From Pandoraea anapnoica (lineage in GTDB: Bacteria > Pseudomonadota > Gammaproteobacteria > Burkholderiales > Burkholderiaceae): a stretch of 64,000 nucleotides of DNA. Location: contig NZ_CABPSP010000014.1 of the NCBI RefSeq assembly GCF_902459765.1, positions 62,001-126,000 of the forward strand. Reading direction: 5' to 3'. The notes under the pieces were generated by a model. It had not been told where the DNA came from, made no database searches, and saw nothing but the letters and a program-made list of their open reading frames with translations. Position 1 is the stretch's first letter; every line of letters starts with the position of its first letter. Position numbers and translations under genes: made by a program. Below are positions 44,979 through 53,543 of this stretch, in pieces.

Positions 44979-45517
44979 ATCGTCCCCATCTTCACTTCAG
45001 TCCGGTTCAGCGCTGGCTGCACTGGGGCATGGCGATTGCCATGCTCGCGATGCTGTTCATCGGCGTCATCATGGTCAGCACGCTGACGCAGGCCCACACC
45101 ACGCTGATCGCGCTGCACCGGCCGCTTGGCATCGTGATTCTCGCGCTGGTCGTGCTGCGCATCATCGTGCGCATCAAGCGCGGCAGCCCGCCGTTGCCCG
45201 ACAGCGTGCCGTCGACGCAGCAGACGATTGCCAAAGCGTCGCATCTGCTGCTGTATGCGCTGATGCTCGCGATGCCGCTGATCGGTTGGGCGATGGTTTC
45301 GGCCGGCGGCTATCCGGTGACGCTGTTCGGTGCCTATCATCTGCCGCCGCTGGTGTCGGCGGATGCGCGTCTGTTTGCAGTGTTGCGCGCGATGCACACG
45401 TGGCTGGCGTTCGCGCTGTTCGCGCTCGTGATCGGGCATCTTGCGGCGGCGCTGATGCACGGCCTCATCAAGCGCGACGGTGTGTTCTCCAGCATGGCGC
45501 GCGGGCATCGTCGCTGA
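44975..45517 (+). CDS. Cytochrome b561-type electron carrier
   Basis: A 180-residue four-helix cytochrome b. Haem His candidates are in VQRWLHWGMAIAML, ALHRPLGIVILAL, KASHLLLYALMLAM and MHTWLAFALFALVIGH. It is translated from ATG 44975 overlapping the peroxidase stop. It may supply quinol-derived electrons to the periplasmic catalase-like peroxidase, a pairing common in this group of bacteria. Confidence 0.87.
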   Translation: MNRPHLHFSPVQRWLHWGMAIAMLAMLFIGVIMVSTLTQAHTTLIALHRPLGIVILALVVLRIIVRIKRGSPPLPDSVPSTQQTIAKASHLLLYALMLAMPLIGWAMVSAGGYPVTLFGAYHLPPLVSADARLFAVLRAMHTWLAFALFALVIGHLAAALMHGLIKRDGVFSSMARGHRR

Positions 45518-45566
45518 TTGGCAGACGGTGCCACGGGGCGTGATGGCGCGCCTCGTCGACACAGGA

Positions 45567-45979
45567 TCAACGTCGGTTTTGCTTTGCCTCGCGAGCGTCC
45601 TTGAGTGCATTGATTTTGACGGCAATGCGCGAGGCGTAAGCGTCGCGCAGGGCGGGCGTGGCGGAGTGATAAGCACCGATGGCTGCCCACGTGTTACCGT
45701 ACTTCGCCATCTGACGTTGCAGATGCCACGCCGCGATGTACACGCTTTTGCAGGCCACCATCAGGTCCTCGGTGCCGATGCCGAAGCGCGCCAACGTGTC
45801 CAGATGCACCGAGTTGATCTGCATGAGACCGTAATCGACCGAGCCGTTGGTGTTGGTACGACGGGCATCGGCGCGGTTGTTTGACTCTTCCCACGCGATA
45901 GCGCGCAGCACGTCGGCGTTCACGTGGTGATGGGTCGCCGCATCGTCGAAGCAGTCGGCGAACGCAGGTGCGCTCGTGA
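45567..45979 (-). pseudogene. Lytic transglycosylase lacking its signal peptide (5' truncated)
   Basis: About 135 codons of a periplasmic SLT-type transglycosylase are intact from the signal-peptidase site (SAPAFA before DCFDDAA): VLRAIAWEESNNR with the catalytic Glu, DYGLMQINSVHL and AAIGAYHSATP. Upstream of SAPAFA the reading frame runs into antisense of the GH64 remnant, so start codon, signal peptide and promoter are gone. The longer open frame to 46073 is fortuitous. The break is near 45975-45982. Confidence 0.72.
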
Positions 45980-45980
45980 C

Positions 45981-46474
45981 AACCGAATGGCAAGTACTTC
46001 GACGCGTACATGGACAGCATGTGGGAGTACTACCGTACGCACTCGTTGACGCTGCTGATGTGGGGTAACGCACGCAAGTTTGTCGGTCAGACGGTGGGTG
46101 ACCAGCTCATGTTCACGGAAGTGGATCAGGGCAATGGCGCATTCGTCGGCGGCAAGTACTACGTGAATCACCCGAACACGCAGGACATGCTCGAAGCGAA
46201 GGGTACGCTGGCCTCCGGTAATGCGACGGAACTGGCGATCGAGGCGCAGGTGGCGGCGGCGCTGAACCGCCACATCATGGAAGACGACACGCAGTGGGGA
46301 GCACCGTCGTCGGCCTGGTACGCCAAGGGTCCGTACAACGCTTACGCGGAGTTCTGGCACGACCACAGCATCGACCGCAAGGCTTACGGCTTCTCGTACG
46401 ACGACGTCGCGGACCAGAGTTCCACGCTGGTTTCGCCGACGCCTGAGCACGTCGTTCTGGGGATCGGCTTCTGA
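45981..46474 (+). pseudogene. GH64 beta-1,3-glucanase, C-terminal remnant
   Basis: About 164 codons read NPNGKYFDAYMDSMWEYY and continue to a GH64-like C-terminus (YAEFWHDHSIDRKAYGFSYD). A stop codon lies three bases before the homology begins, and the expected N-terminal 200 or more residues with signal peptide are absent. ATG 46010 lacks a ribosome binding site. The remnant abuts the truncated transglycosylase head-to-head; both lost their 5' ends at the same point. GH64 assignment is from remembered family patterns. Confidence 0.65.
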
Positions 46475-46498
46475 CGACTTGAAGTTGTGTAGCGAAAT

Positions 46499-46538
46499 GA
46501 CGACGGGATGCGCAGTTTCGGCATCCCGTCGTTTTTTT
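46499..46538 (+). terminator. Terminator after the GH64 remnant
   Basis: ACGACGGGATGC pairs with GCATCCCGTCGT and is followed by a run of seven T residues. Confidence 0.9.
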
Positions 46539-46696
46539 CTGACATGCCCGCAGACCGCATGATCCGGTCATCCAGATGTCGATGAGTTGTATTGAGACCT
46601 GTATTGAGACGGATTTGCAGAGATTTTTATGCTTTCGCGATATCGACTTGTGAATAATGCGAATCTTTCGGCCCGTCGCCGTAGTGGTGAGTGAAC

Positions 46697-47254
46697 ATGA
46701 TGCAGTTCGAGCACGATTCGGGGTTTGCGCGGCTGCTGCTCCCCATGTTGCCGAAGCTGTGGACCTTCGCGTTGCGGCTCACCGGCGACCGTCACGACGC
46801 CGAAGACCTCGTGCAGCGTGCCTGTGTGCGCGCACTTGAGCGTGCCGACGCCCAGTTGCGCCCCGACAGTGCGCCGTTGAACTGGCTCTATTCCATCGTC
46901 CATTCCCTTTGGCTCAACGAACTGCGCGCCCGTAACGTGCGCAATCGCGGCGGGGTCGCATGGGACGACGCATTACTTGAGAACATTGCTGACTCTGTGT
47001 CGGGGTTGCCGGACGAGCATGTCGGGCACCGCCAGATCGTCGATGCCGTCGAGCGTCTGCCCACGCCCCAACGCGTGGCGCTGCTGCTGGTGGCGGTCGA
47101 AGGCTTCAGCTATCGCGAGGCGGCGCAGATTCTCGATGTGCCGGTTGCCACTGTCATGGGGCGCCTGTCGGCGGCACGTCAGCGTCTGGGCGTGCAGTTC
47201 GACGTGACGCCGCGTCGACGCGGCACCTCCGCCGTTGGCGAAACGCCGACGTGA
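46697..47254 (+). CDS. ECF sigma factor 2
   Basis: A 185-residue ECF sigma factor: region 2 LTGDRHDAEDLVQRACVRAL and NWLYSIVHSLWLNELRAR, region 4 RLPTPQRVALLLVAVEGFSY and then REAAQILDVPVATVMGRLSA. ATG 46697 (or 46700) is the probable start; a GTG at 46691 is also in frame. It is 13 bases upstream of its anti-sigma gene. Sequence and partner differ from pair 1, so the two systems probably sense different signals. Confidence 0.9.
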   Translation: MMQFEHDSGFARLLLPMLPKLWTFALRLTGDRHDAEDLVQRACVRALERADAQLRPDSAPLNWLYSIVHSLWLNELRARNVRNRGGVAWDDALLENIADSVSGLPDEHVGHRQIVDAVERLPTPQRVALLLVAVEGFSYREAAQILDVPVATVMGRLSAARQRLGVQFDVTPRRRGTSAVGETPT

Positions 47255-47267
47255 GGGTGACGACCCG

Positions 47268-48422
47268 ATGGTGATCACCGACCAGATTCTTCTCTCCTAC
47301 GTGGACGGCAGCCTCACCGAGGATGCCGCGTCCAAGGTCGAAGCCGCGATAGCGAGTTCGCCGGACATCGCTGCGCGCGTGGTGGCGTTGTATGCGTCCG
47401 ATCTGCCGTTTCAGGCCGCGTACGAGACCTGTTTCACTGCGCCGGTTCCGCCTGAACTGGTATCGACGGTGCGCACGCTGGTGCGCGGACGCACGACGCT
47501 GGATGTGCCGTCGCATGTCGCCAGCGCCAACGACGCCCGCTTCGTCCGAGCCGGGCGGGAGGGGAGAGAAGGGCGACGCGTACACGTCCGCAGCCCGGGC
47601 ACTGTGGCGCGTTGCAGTTCGCGGGATCGCGAGTTCGATGAATCCATGTCGTGCGACAGCAAGCCGCCGCGTGTCATCTGGTGGCAAATCGGAGGTTTCG
47701 CGGCGGGCGCGACAGCGTTCGCCGTGCTGGTCGCCAGTGCAGGTGCACGCTTTCTGACCGAAGGCCCCGCGCCGACGCCCATGCCCCAGATGCCCATCTC
47801 GCATGCCATGTCCGTCGCTGGCAATCTGGACGTCGACAGTGTGGCGGTGTCGCCGCCGGAGGCCGCTAACGCATGGCATGGTTCATACGAGCCGTGGGTG
47901 CGCGCGTTTGTCTCATATCAATCGCTCTTCGCCAGAGCGACCCTCGATCCGCTCGACGACGAAGCGGCTGAGGCCATCGCCACGGTGCGCGCCATCCGCC
48001 ACCGCGACGACATTCCACTGGTCGTGCCCGATCTGCGCCGTGCCGGTATGGAGTTCAAGCGCTTGCAGCGCTTACAGTTCGACGGCCGTGCCGTCGTTCA
48101 GATGGCTTATCTACCCCGCGAAGGGCCGCCCGTGGCGATCTACGTCGTGAAGGACACGCGTCTGGCACACGGCCCCTCCGCACAGACGATTCCCCCCATG
48201 GATACGGTGACGTGGCGGCGTGACGGGCAAATGTTCGCGCTGGTCGCTCCTTCAGGGTCGAGCGATCTTTTGCCGATTGCCCGCGCGCTCGCCAACGATG
48301 TCGTGCCGGTGCTCTACGACGGCGGAACCACGCCGCCGGGCCTGCAAGCCAACGGTGTCTTGCAGCCATTCACCGATGCAATGGCGGACGCCCCCCTTTC
48401 AAAGACTTATGAATCTCGCTGA
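47268..48422 (+). CDS. Anti-sigma factor of ECF pair 2 (membrane-anchored)
   Basis: A 384-residue protein. N-terminal QILLSYVDGSLTEDAASKVE matches anti-sigma cytoplasmic domains. A long loop without secondary-structure hallmarks follows, then one transmembrane helix (IGGFAAGATAFAVLVASAGA, about residue 145) and a periplasmic domain of about 220 residues. ATG 47268 is chosen. The sensor domain resembles that of pair 1 only in general shape. It overlaps the P450 gene by 14 bases, implying one transcript. Confidence 0.83.
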   Translation: MVITDQILLSYVDGSLTEDAASKVEAAIASSPDIAARVVALYASDLPFQAAYETCFTAPVPPELVSTVRTLVRGRTTLDVPSHVASANDARFVRAGREGREGRRVHVRSPGTVARCSSRDREFDESMSCDSKPPRVIWWQIGGFAAGATAFAVLVASAGARFLTEGPAPTPMPQMPISHAMSVAGNLDVDSVAVSPPEAANAWHGSYEPWVRAFVSYQSLFARATLDPLDDEAAEAIATVRAIRHRDDIPLVVPDLRRAGMEFKRLQRLQFDGRAVVQMAYLPREGPPVAIYVVKDTRLAHGPSAQTIPPMDTVTWRRDGQMFALVAPSGSSDLLPIARALANDVVPVLYDGGTTPPGLQANGVLQPFTDAMADAPLSKTYESR

Positions 48423-49608
48423 TTTTTCGTCCCCCGCATTTTTCGATAACCCTTATCCGATCTACGAACGTTTGCGCCAGGCTGGCGATCTGGTGCCCAT
48501 CGGCCCGTCGCTGATGATGACGGGCCGCTACGACCTGATCGAAGCGCTGCTGCACGATCGCCGCATGGGCAAGGCGTACATGCCGAGCGTGATTGCGCGC
48601 TACGGCCCGCTGGCTGTCGAGCAACCGGTGTTTCGTGCGATCAGCCGCATGTTCCTGATGGCGAATCCGCCGGAACATACGCGTCTGCGCACGCTGCTGA
48701 TGCACTCGTTCAACGCGCGACGCATCGAAGATCTCTCGGGCGATATGCATCGGCAGGCCGCCAGCCTCATCGAAGCGATGCCCGCGACCGGGCCGGTCGA
48801 TCTGATGGCGGCGTACTGCACGCCGCTGCCGCTGCGCATCATCTGCCGTTTGCTCGACGTGCCGCTGGCCGACGGACAGGTGCTCGGGGACAGTGCCGCC
48901 GCGCTGGTGCGGGCGTTCGATCTCGCGCCGCTCGACGAAGCCGGGCTGGCCGATGCCAATAAGGGCGCTGTGACGCTCGAATCGTATTTCGACCGTCTGC
49001 TGCGCACGCGCCGCCGTCAGCCGGGCGACGATCTGCTCTCTGCGCTGATCGTTGCCACAAGCGGGGAGGGTGGTCTGTCGGACGAGGAAATCGTGGCGAA
49101 CATGCTGCTGCTGTTCGTGGCGGGGCACGAGACGACGTCGAACATGTTGGGCAATGCGCTGATCCATCTGTATCGCGACCCGGCCCAGTGGCAGCAGCTT
49201 CGCAGCGATCCGTCGCTCACGCAGGGGGCCGTTGTCGAGGCGATGCGCTTCGACAGTTCGGTGCAGATGGTCGCACGCACGGCGCTCTCGCCCGTGCGCG
49301 TGGGCGATGTCGCTGTCGAGACCGGCACGACGGTGTTCATGTTGCTGGGCGCGGCCAACCGCGATCCGGCGAAGTTCGATAACCCTGACCGGTTCGATAT
49401 CCGGCGCGAGAACCACGGCCGTCTGATCTCGTTCAGTGCGGGCATCCATCACTGTCTCGGCGCACGGCTCGCGACGGCCACGCTGCAAATCGCGCTCGAT
49501 AAGCTGCTCAGCAGCTTCCCGAACCTGGCGATCACTGGTCTGGACGACTTGCGCTGGCATCGCCGTCACAGCTTGCGCGGCGTGGCGTCGTTGATGGCAG
49601 ATTACTGA
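48409..49608 (+). CDS. Cytochrome P450
   Basis: A 399-residue soluble bacterial P450. The I-helix oxygen-binding motif is AGHETT (residues 238-243), the K-helix ExxR is EAMR (277-280), and the haem loop is FSAGIHHCLG with ligand Cys349. The length fits class I P450s that use separate ferredoxin and reductase partners, which are not seen nearby. ATG 48409 lies inside the 3' end of the anti-sigma gene. The substrate is unknown. Confidence 0.92.
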   Translation: MNLADFSSPAFFDNPYPIYERLRQAGDLVPIGPSLMMTGRYDLIEALLHDRRMGKAYMPSVIARYGPLAVEQPVFRAISRMFLMANPPEHTRLRTLLMHSFNARRIEDLSGDMHRQAASLIEAMPATGPVDLMAAYCTPLPLRIICRLLDVPLADGQVLGDSAAALVRAFDLAPLDEAGLADANKGAVTLESYFDRLLRTRRRQPGDDLLSALIVATSGEGGLSDEEIVANMLLLFVAGHETTSNMLGNALIHLYRDPAQWQQLRSDPSLTQGAVVEAMRFDSSVQMVARTALSPVRVGDVAVETGTTVFMLLGAANRDPAKFDNPDRFDIRRENHGRLISFSAGIHHCLGARLATATLQIALDKLLSSFPNLAITGLDDLRWHRRHSLRGVASLMADY

Positions 49609-49623
49609 AGACGGATTTGCGAC

Positions 49624-49701
49624 GAGACCGTTCGTTCGACGGTCTCGGTCCGGTCGTCCAAAGCAAAGCGGCCCGTCACTGCATCGGTGATGGGCCGCTT
49701 T
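49624..49701. terminator. Two hairpins between convergent P450 and cupin genes
   Basis: First stem CGAGACCGT/ACGGTCTCG (about 49623-49647). Second stem AAAGCGGCCC (49665-49674) with GGGCCGCTTT (49692-49701), whose flanking A and T runs suit termination in both directions. Confidence 0.82.
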
Positions 49702-49727
49702 GTCTTGTGATGCCGTTTCGGACCGTG

Positions 49728-50204
49728 TTACTGATCGATGTGCGAGGGGGCGTCGGTATCGTACACGGCGTAAAGCTTGGTGTAGCCCTTCGATTCGAAC
49801 ACGCCCGTCCAACCCTTGGGCAGCGTGACCGCTTCGCCCGGACCGGCTTCCACGACCGTGCCGTCGCTCGACGTGAACTTCGCGCCGCCGCTCAGGAACA
49901 CCAGCAGTTCGGTGTACGGATAGCCGGGGGCCGAGCGAATTTCTTCGCGTACGGGGCCGGATTTGAACACGCCGGTCTGGAACGCCTTGTCGGGCGAGGT
50001 GAAGGTGGTGACGTCGACGGTGTCGTTGCCGTCTTCGTTTTCGTGCACGGCGTCGTCGCGGTCGAAGACCGGGCCAGCCAGTTCCTGCTTGTTCACCTTG
50101 ATAGGGTGGAGCGCTGCGGCGCTCGCGGCACCAGCGCACAGTGCGAACATCATCAGCGCGACGGCGGCCTTGCGTGCCGTTCCATGGGTCCTGCGTTGCA
50201 GCAT
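49728..50204 (-). CDS. Secreted cupin-domain protein
   Basis: A 158-residue protein with a signal peptide (VALMMFALCAGAASA) and a single cupin barrel. PYTELLVFLSGGAKFTSSDG and VEAGPGEAVTLPKGWTGVFE fit the Cupin_3 pattern seen in (S)-ureidoglycine aminohydrolase-like domains. Most members are cytoplasmic, so periplasmic export is notable. ATG 50204 is chosen. It lies 98 bases downstream of the response-regulator-like gene on the same strand. Function unknown. Confidence 0.78.
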   Translation of the reverse strand: MLQRRTHGTARKAAVALMMFALCAGAASAAALHPIKVNKQELAGPVFDRDDAVHENEDGNDTVDVTTFTSPDKAFQTGVFKSGPVREEIRSAPGYPYTELLVFLSGGAKFTSSDGTVVEAGPGEAVTLPKGWTGVFESKGYTKLYAVYDTDAPSHIDQ

Positions 50205-50302
50205 ATCGTTGTCTCTGTTGTCTTTATTGACTTTCGTCTGCCCTGAATGGTGCATGCGCTGCCGGGCGCCGGGCGTCCGACAGCGGGCCGGGCGAGAGCT
50301 TA

Positions 50303-51070
50303 TCAATCGCGAGAGACTTCAGGCAAGGACTGCGTGTGCGAGGCGACACCTGTGGCGCGCGCACTACGAACCGGGCGTCGCGAGCGTTGAGGGCGTGCGC
50401 CGAGGCAGTAGCCGCCGCCGTACACGGCACGCAACACGAGACCGTGTTCGCCGCGCAGGCCGAGCCGGTTACGCAGCAGATAGACATGCTGCTCGATGCT
50501 GCGTGCCGCCGACGCTTCGTCGCTGCGCCAGATCAGCGAGGCGATGCGCGCGCGGCTCACCCGCATGTCCGGTGCCGAGAAGAGCATCCACGCCAGCGCG
50601 AACTCGCGGGCCGTCAGTTCGACTTCGATGCCCCCGACCGCCACCGTGTCTCGGCCACGGTCGAGCTGATAGGCCCCGACTTCCAGCAGGTCTTCGCTGC
50701 GGGTCGCGTTGGCCGAGGCGCGCCGGTGCAGCGTCATTGCCAGACGGGTCTGCAACTCGGCCACATCCACGGGGAAGGGCAGCACGTCGTCGCACCCGGC
50801 GCGAAACGACAGGTCGAGCATCCACGACGGGGTGCCGAAACCGATGACCAGCGCGCCGACGCTGCGCGTGCGGCGGCGGCGGGCGAGAACGCCCTGCAAG
50901 TCGAGAGGGCCCAGTGCGGCATCGACGAGTGCCGCCGTGTAGGGAATGCGCGAGGCGGCCACAAGATACTGGGCAGCGTCGTCAAAGCGCTGGCAGTCGC
51001 CGTCGGCGCTGAGGCGTTGGCGGATGGCCTCGAAGAGCCCGATGTCTGACGTAAGAACTGCAAACTTCAC
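50303..51070 (-). CDS. OmpR-type regulator with degenerate receiver domain
   Basis: A 255-residue protein with a receiver-like N-terminal domain (about 1-120) and an OmpR winged-helix DNA-binding domain (LTAREFALAWMLFSAPDMRV, SIEQHVYLLRNRLG, GGGYCLG). The receiver keeps a possible phosphoacceptor Asp (ALVDAALG), but the acidic pair at the first strand is reduced to TSD and the conserved Lys is replaced (DDVLPFPVD). GTG 51070 follows AGGAG. No sensor kinase is adjacent, so it may act without phosphorylation. Confidence 0.8.
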   Translation of the reverse strand: MKFAVLTSDIGLFEAIRQRLSADGDCQRFDDAAQYLVAASRIPYTAALVDAALGPLDLQGVLARRRRTRSVGALVIGFGTPSWMLDLSFRAGCDDVLPFPVDVAELQTRLAMTLHRRASANATRSEDLLEVGAYQLDRGRDTVAVGGIEVELTAREFALAWMLFSAPDMRVSRARIASLIWRSDEASAARSIEQHVYLLRNRLGLRGEHGLVLRAVYGGGYCLGARPQRSRRPVRSARATGVASHTQSLPEVSRD

Positions 51071-51368
51071 TTCATGCTCCTGTTGCCGAACTCGAATTCG
51101 TTGTTTCATGCATCTGGCGCACCCGGGAGAAATATTGTCGGGAATCGCGTTGTCATGCTTAAAACACTTCAGTCCATCAAAAGAAACTTGAGGAATTTGC
51201 ATCGGCCTGTTGAGGGCTTGCCGCATCGAGACGCAATGCGTAGGGATGCTAGTTGACGTAAGCGGAAAGTCCTGATGTGGCCCCCCGGCAGTGGGGCGAC
51301 GGCGCGTCGATTTGGGGCAAGGCGGCCGACTTCGCCATGCGGCATTGGCACATCGGGTTCAAGTGGGT

Positions 51369-52259
51369 TCAGTCGGCCAGCAGCTCGACCATGCGTTGCT
51401 TCGTGTAGTCGACGAATGCCTGTGCAAGCCGTGAGGGCGGATGCTGCGTGGACGTGACCAGCGAGAAGCCCGACATGACGACCGGCTCGAACGGTTTGAC
51501 CAGCACCCGGTCGGCCGCATAGCGCGCCGTCACCTGATCGATGATCGCCACCCCTGCGCCATGCTGCACCAGCACGCATATCGCTGCCGACAACTGGGAC
51601 TCTGCGCTCATCACCCGATCGATTTGCCGCTCGGCGAAGAGCCGGTCGATGTACATCCGGTTATCGAATTCCTTCGGATAGGAAATGAACGATTCGTCGC
51701 GCAGATCCTCCGGGCGGATTACGTCTCGGTCGGCGAGACGATGGCCCAGCGGCAGGATGCAGCGCATGGGCGCGCGGTACAGCGTCTCGACATTGGCGCC
51801 CGCGTGCGTGAGCGGGTGCGCGATGAAGCCGACATCGCAACGTCGCCCGACCACCATATCCACCACGATGCTCGACGCGTGAATCAGCAGCGTCGTGCTC
51901 ACACCGGGGTGCTCGCGCATGAAGCCCGTCAGCGTGGTGGGCAAGAACTCCAGAGCCAGCGCGGGCGCACCTGCGATGTGCAGCGAGCCACGTCGCAACG
52001 ATTTGATCTGCTCGGCAGTCTGCGCGATGCGGTCGATGCCCGCAAACGAGCGCTCCACTTCCTCGAACAGCACCATCGCCTCGGGCGTCGGATTCAGCCG
52101 ACCGTTGCTCCGGTCGAATAAGGAAAACCCTACGTCTGCTTCCAGATCGTTGATCAGCCGCGTGACGGCCGGTTGCGAGATGTGGAGCATGTCCGCCGCG
52201 CGAGTGACCGTCTGACGCAGGATCAGCGCGCGAAATGCCTCCAACTGCCGGATCTTCAT
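51369..52259 (-). CDS. LysR-family regulator of amine/opine-type catabolism
   Basis: A 296-residue LysR-type regulator with helix-turn-helix TVTRAADMLHISQPAVTRLI and an effector domain. Such regulators beside opine or amino-acid uptake genes (OccR/NocR-like) respond to the transported compound. ATG 52259 follows GGAGA; an ATG eight codons upstream is possible. It is divergent from the ABC importer operon across 171 bases, so control of that operon is likely. Confidence 0.86.
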   Translation of the reverse strand: MKIRQLEAFRALILRQTVTRAADMLHISQPAVTRLINDLEADVGFSLFDRSNGRLNPTPEAMVLFEEVERSFAGIDRIAQTAEQIKSLRRGSLHIAGAPALALEFLPTTLTGFMREHPGVSTTLLIHASSIVVDMVVGRRCDVGFIAHPLTHAGANVETLYRAPMRCILPLGHRLADRDVIRPEDLRDESFISYPKEFDNRMYIDRLFAERQIDRVMSAESQLSAAICVLVQHGAGVAIIDQVTARYAADRVLVKPFEPVVMSGFSLVTSTQHPPSRLAQAFVDYTKQRMVELLAD

Positions 52260-52430
52260 CGAAGCTTGTCTCCACTCCCCCATAACATTTGCGTATGGCG
52301 GAGCAAAAAAATGTGATTTGACCGTGCGTGTGTCGAAAATGACCCTACGAAAACCACGCAATAGTTTCATTTTTTTCGTAATGCCGGGCCATAACATCAC
52401 ATAAAACTGCATCACGCAAGGAGCTTCCCG

Positions 52431-53495
52431 ATGAAGACTGTCGTCCCCCAAACGCTTCGCAAGCTTGGCCGTGCCGCCGCGATTTCTGTCGGTGCGGGAT
52501 TGGTTTTTGGCGCTGGCGCCGCGCATGCCGATACGACGCTGTATGTAGGCGCGTACGGCGGTTCGTTCGAACAAATGCTGAAGAAAGACGTAATCCCTGG
52601 CTTCGAACGGGCCAACCCGGGCACCAAGGTTGTGATCGTGCCGGGCGACTCCACGACGACGCTCGCGAAGCTTCAGGCGCAAAAGGGTAAGGCTGGCATG
52701 GACGTGGTCTTTCTCGACGACGGTCCGATGTATCAGGCCATCCAGATGGGCTTCTGCGGCAAGCTCGCCGACGCCCCGGTCTATCAGGATCTCTACGACA
52801 TCGCGAAGTTCAAGAACGGCAATGCCGTGGCGGCCGGTCTGATCGCGACGGGTATCGCCTACAACACGCGTCTGTTCCAGTCGAAGGGATGGCCCGCGCC
52901 GACGTCATGGAAGGAACTCTCCGACCCGAAGTACAAGGGCAAGCTCGTGATGCCGAGCATCAAGAACACGTACGGTCTGCACGCGCTGCTCGTCGAGTCG
53001 AAGCTCAACGGCGGCAGCGACAGCAACATCGATCCGGGCTTCAAGGAGATGGAGAAGATCGCGCCGAACGTGCTGTCGTTCGATCCGTCGCCGGGCAAGA
53101 TCGCCGAGCTGTTCCAGGCCGACGAAGTCGCGCTGGCCGTGTGGGGCAATGGCCGCGTGCAGGCGCTGCGTCAGCAGGGCATTCCGGTTGAATTCGTCTA
53201 TCCGAAGGAAGGCGCGGTGGCGCTTGGCATGGGCATGTGCGCGGTCGATAAGTCGGCCAACGATGCGCTTGCGCAGAAGTTCATCCAGATGATTCTCTCG
53301 CCGCAGACGCAAGCCGTGCTGGCCGAAAGCCAGGGCGTGGCACCGTCGAACAAGAAGACCCAGTTGTCGATGGCGATCGCCGCGCGCGTCCCGTCGCCCG
53401 CACAGATCGACAAGCTCGTGCGCGTCGACTGGGATGTCGTGAACGCCAAGCGCGCCGAATGGACGCAGCGCTGGAATCGTCAGATCGAGCGCTAA
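52431..53495 (+). CDS. Periplasmic substrate-binding protein, polyamine-type ABC importer
   Basis: A 354-residue extracellular solute-binding protein of the PotD/PotF-like group. The signal peptide is cleaved near Ala33 (GAGAAHA before DTTLYVG). The opening LYVGAYGGSFEQML and later IAYNTRLFQSKGWPAP fit this group. ATG 52431 follows AAGGAG. It is the first gene of a seven- or eight-gene operon. The substrate is expected to be a cationic amine, an opine or a related compound. Confidence 0.9.
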   Translation: MKTVVPQTLRKLGRAAAISVGAGLVFGAGAAHADTTLYVGAYGGSFEQMLKKDVIPGFERANPGTKVVIVPGDSTTTLAKLQAQKGKAGMDVVFLDDGPMYQAIQMGFCGKLADAPVYQDLYDIAKFKNGNAVAAGLIATGIAYNTRLFQSKGWPAPTSWKELSDPKYKGKLVMPSIKNTYGLHALLVESKLNGGSDSNIDPGFKEMEKIAPNVLSFDPSPGKIAELFQADEVALAVWGNGRVQALRQQGIPVEFVYPKEGAVALGMGMCAVDKSANDALAQKFIQMILSPQTQAVLAESQGVAPSNKKTQLSMAIAARVPSPAQIDKLVRVDWDVVNAKRAEWTQRWNRQIER

Positions 53496-53543
53496 GCGAC
53501 TAAGTGAATTCGGACGTTGAGCGGCAAGGAGAACACAAGCGAC

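Noticed and set aside
45980-46073. N-terminal extension of the transglycosylase frame
   Set aside because: These codons are antisense to the GH64 remnant and do not resemble a signal peptide; they arose from the junction.
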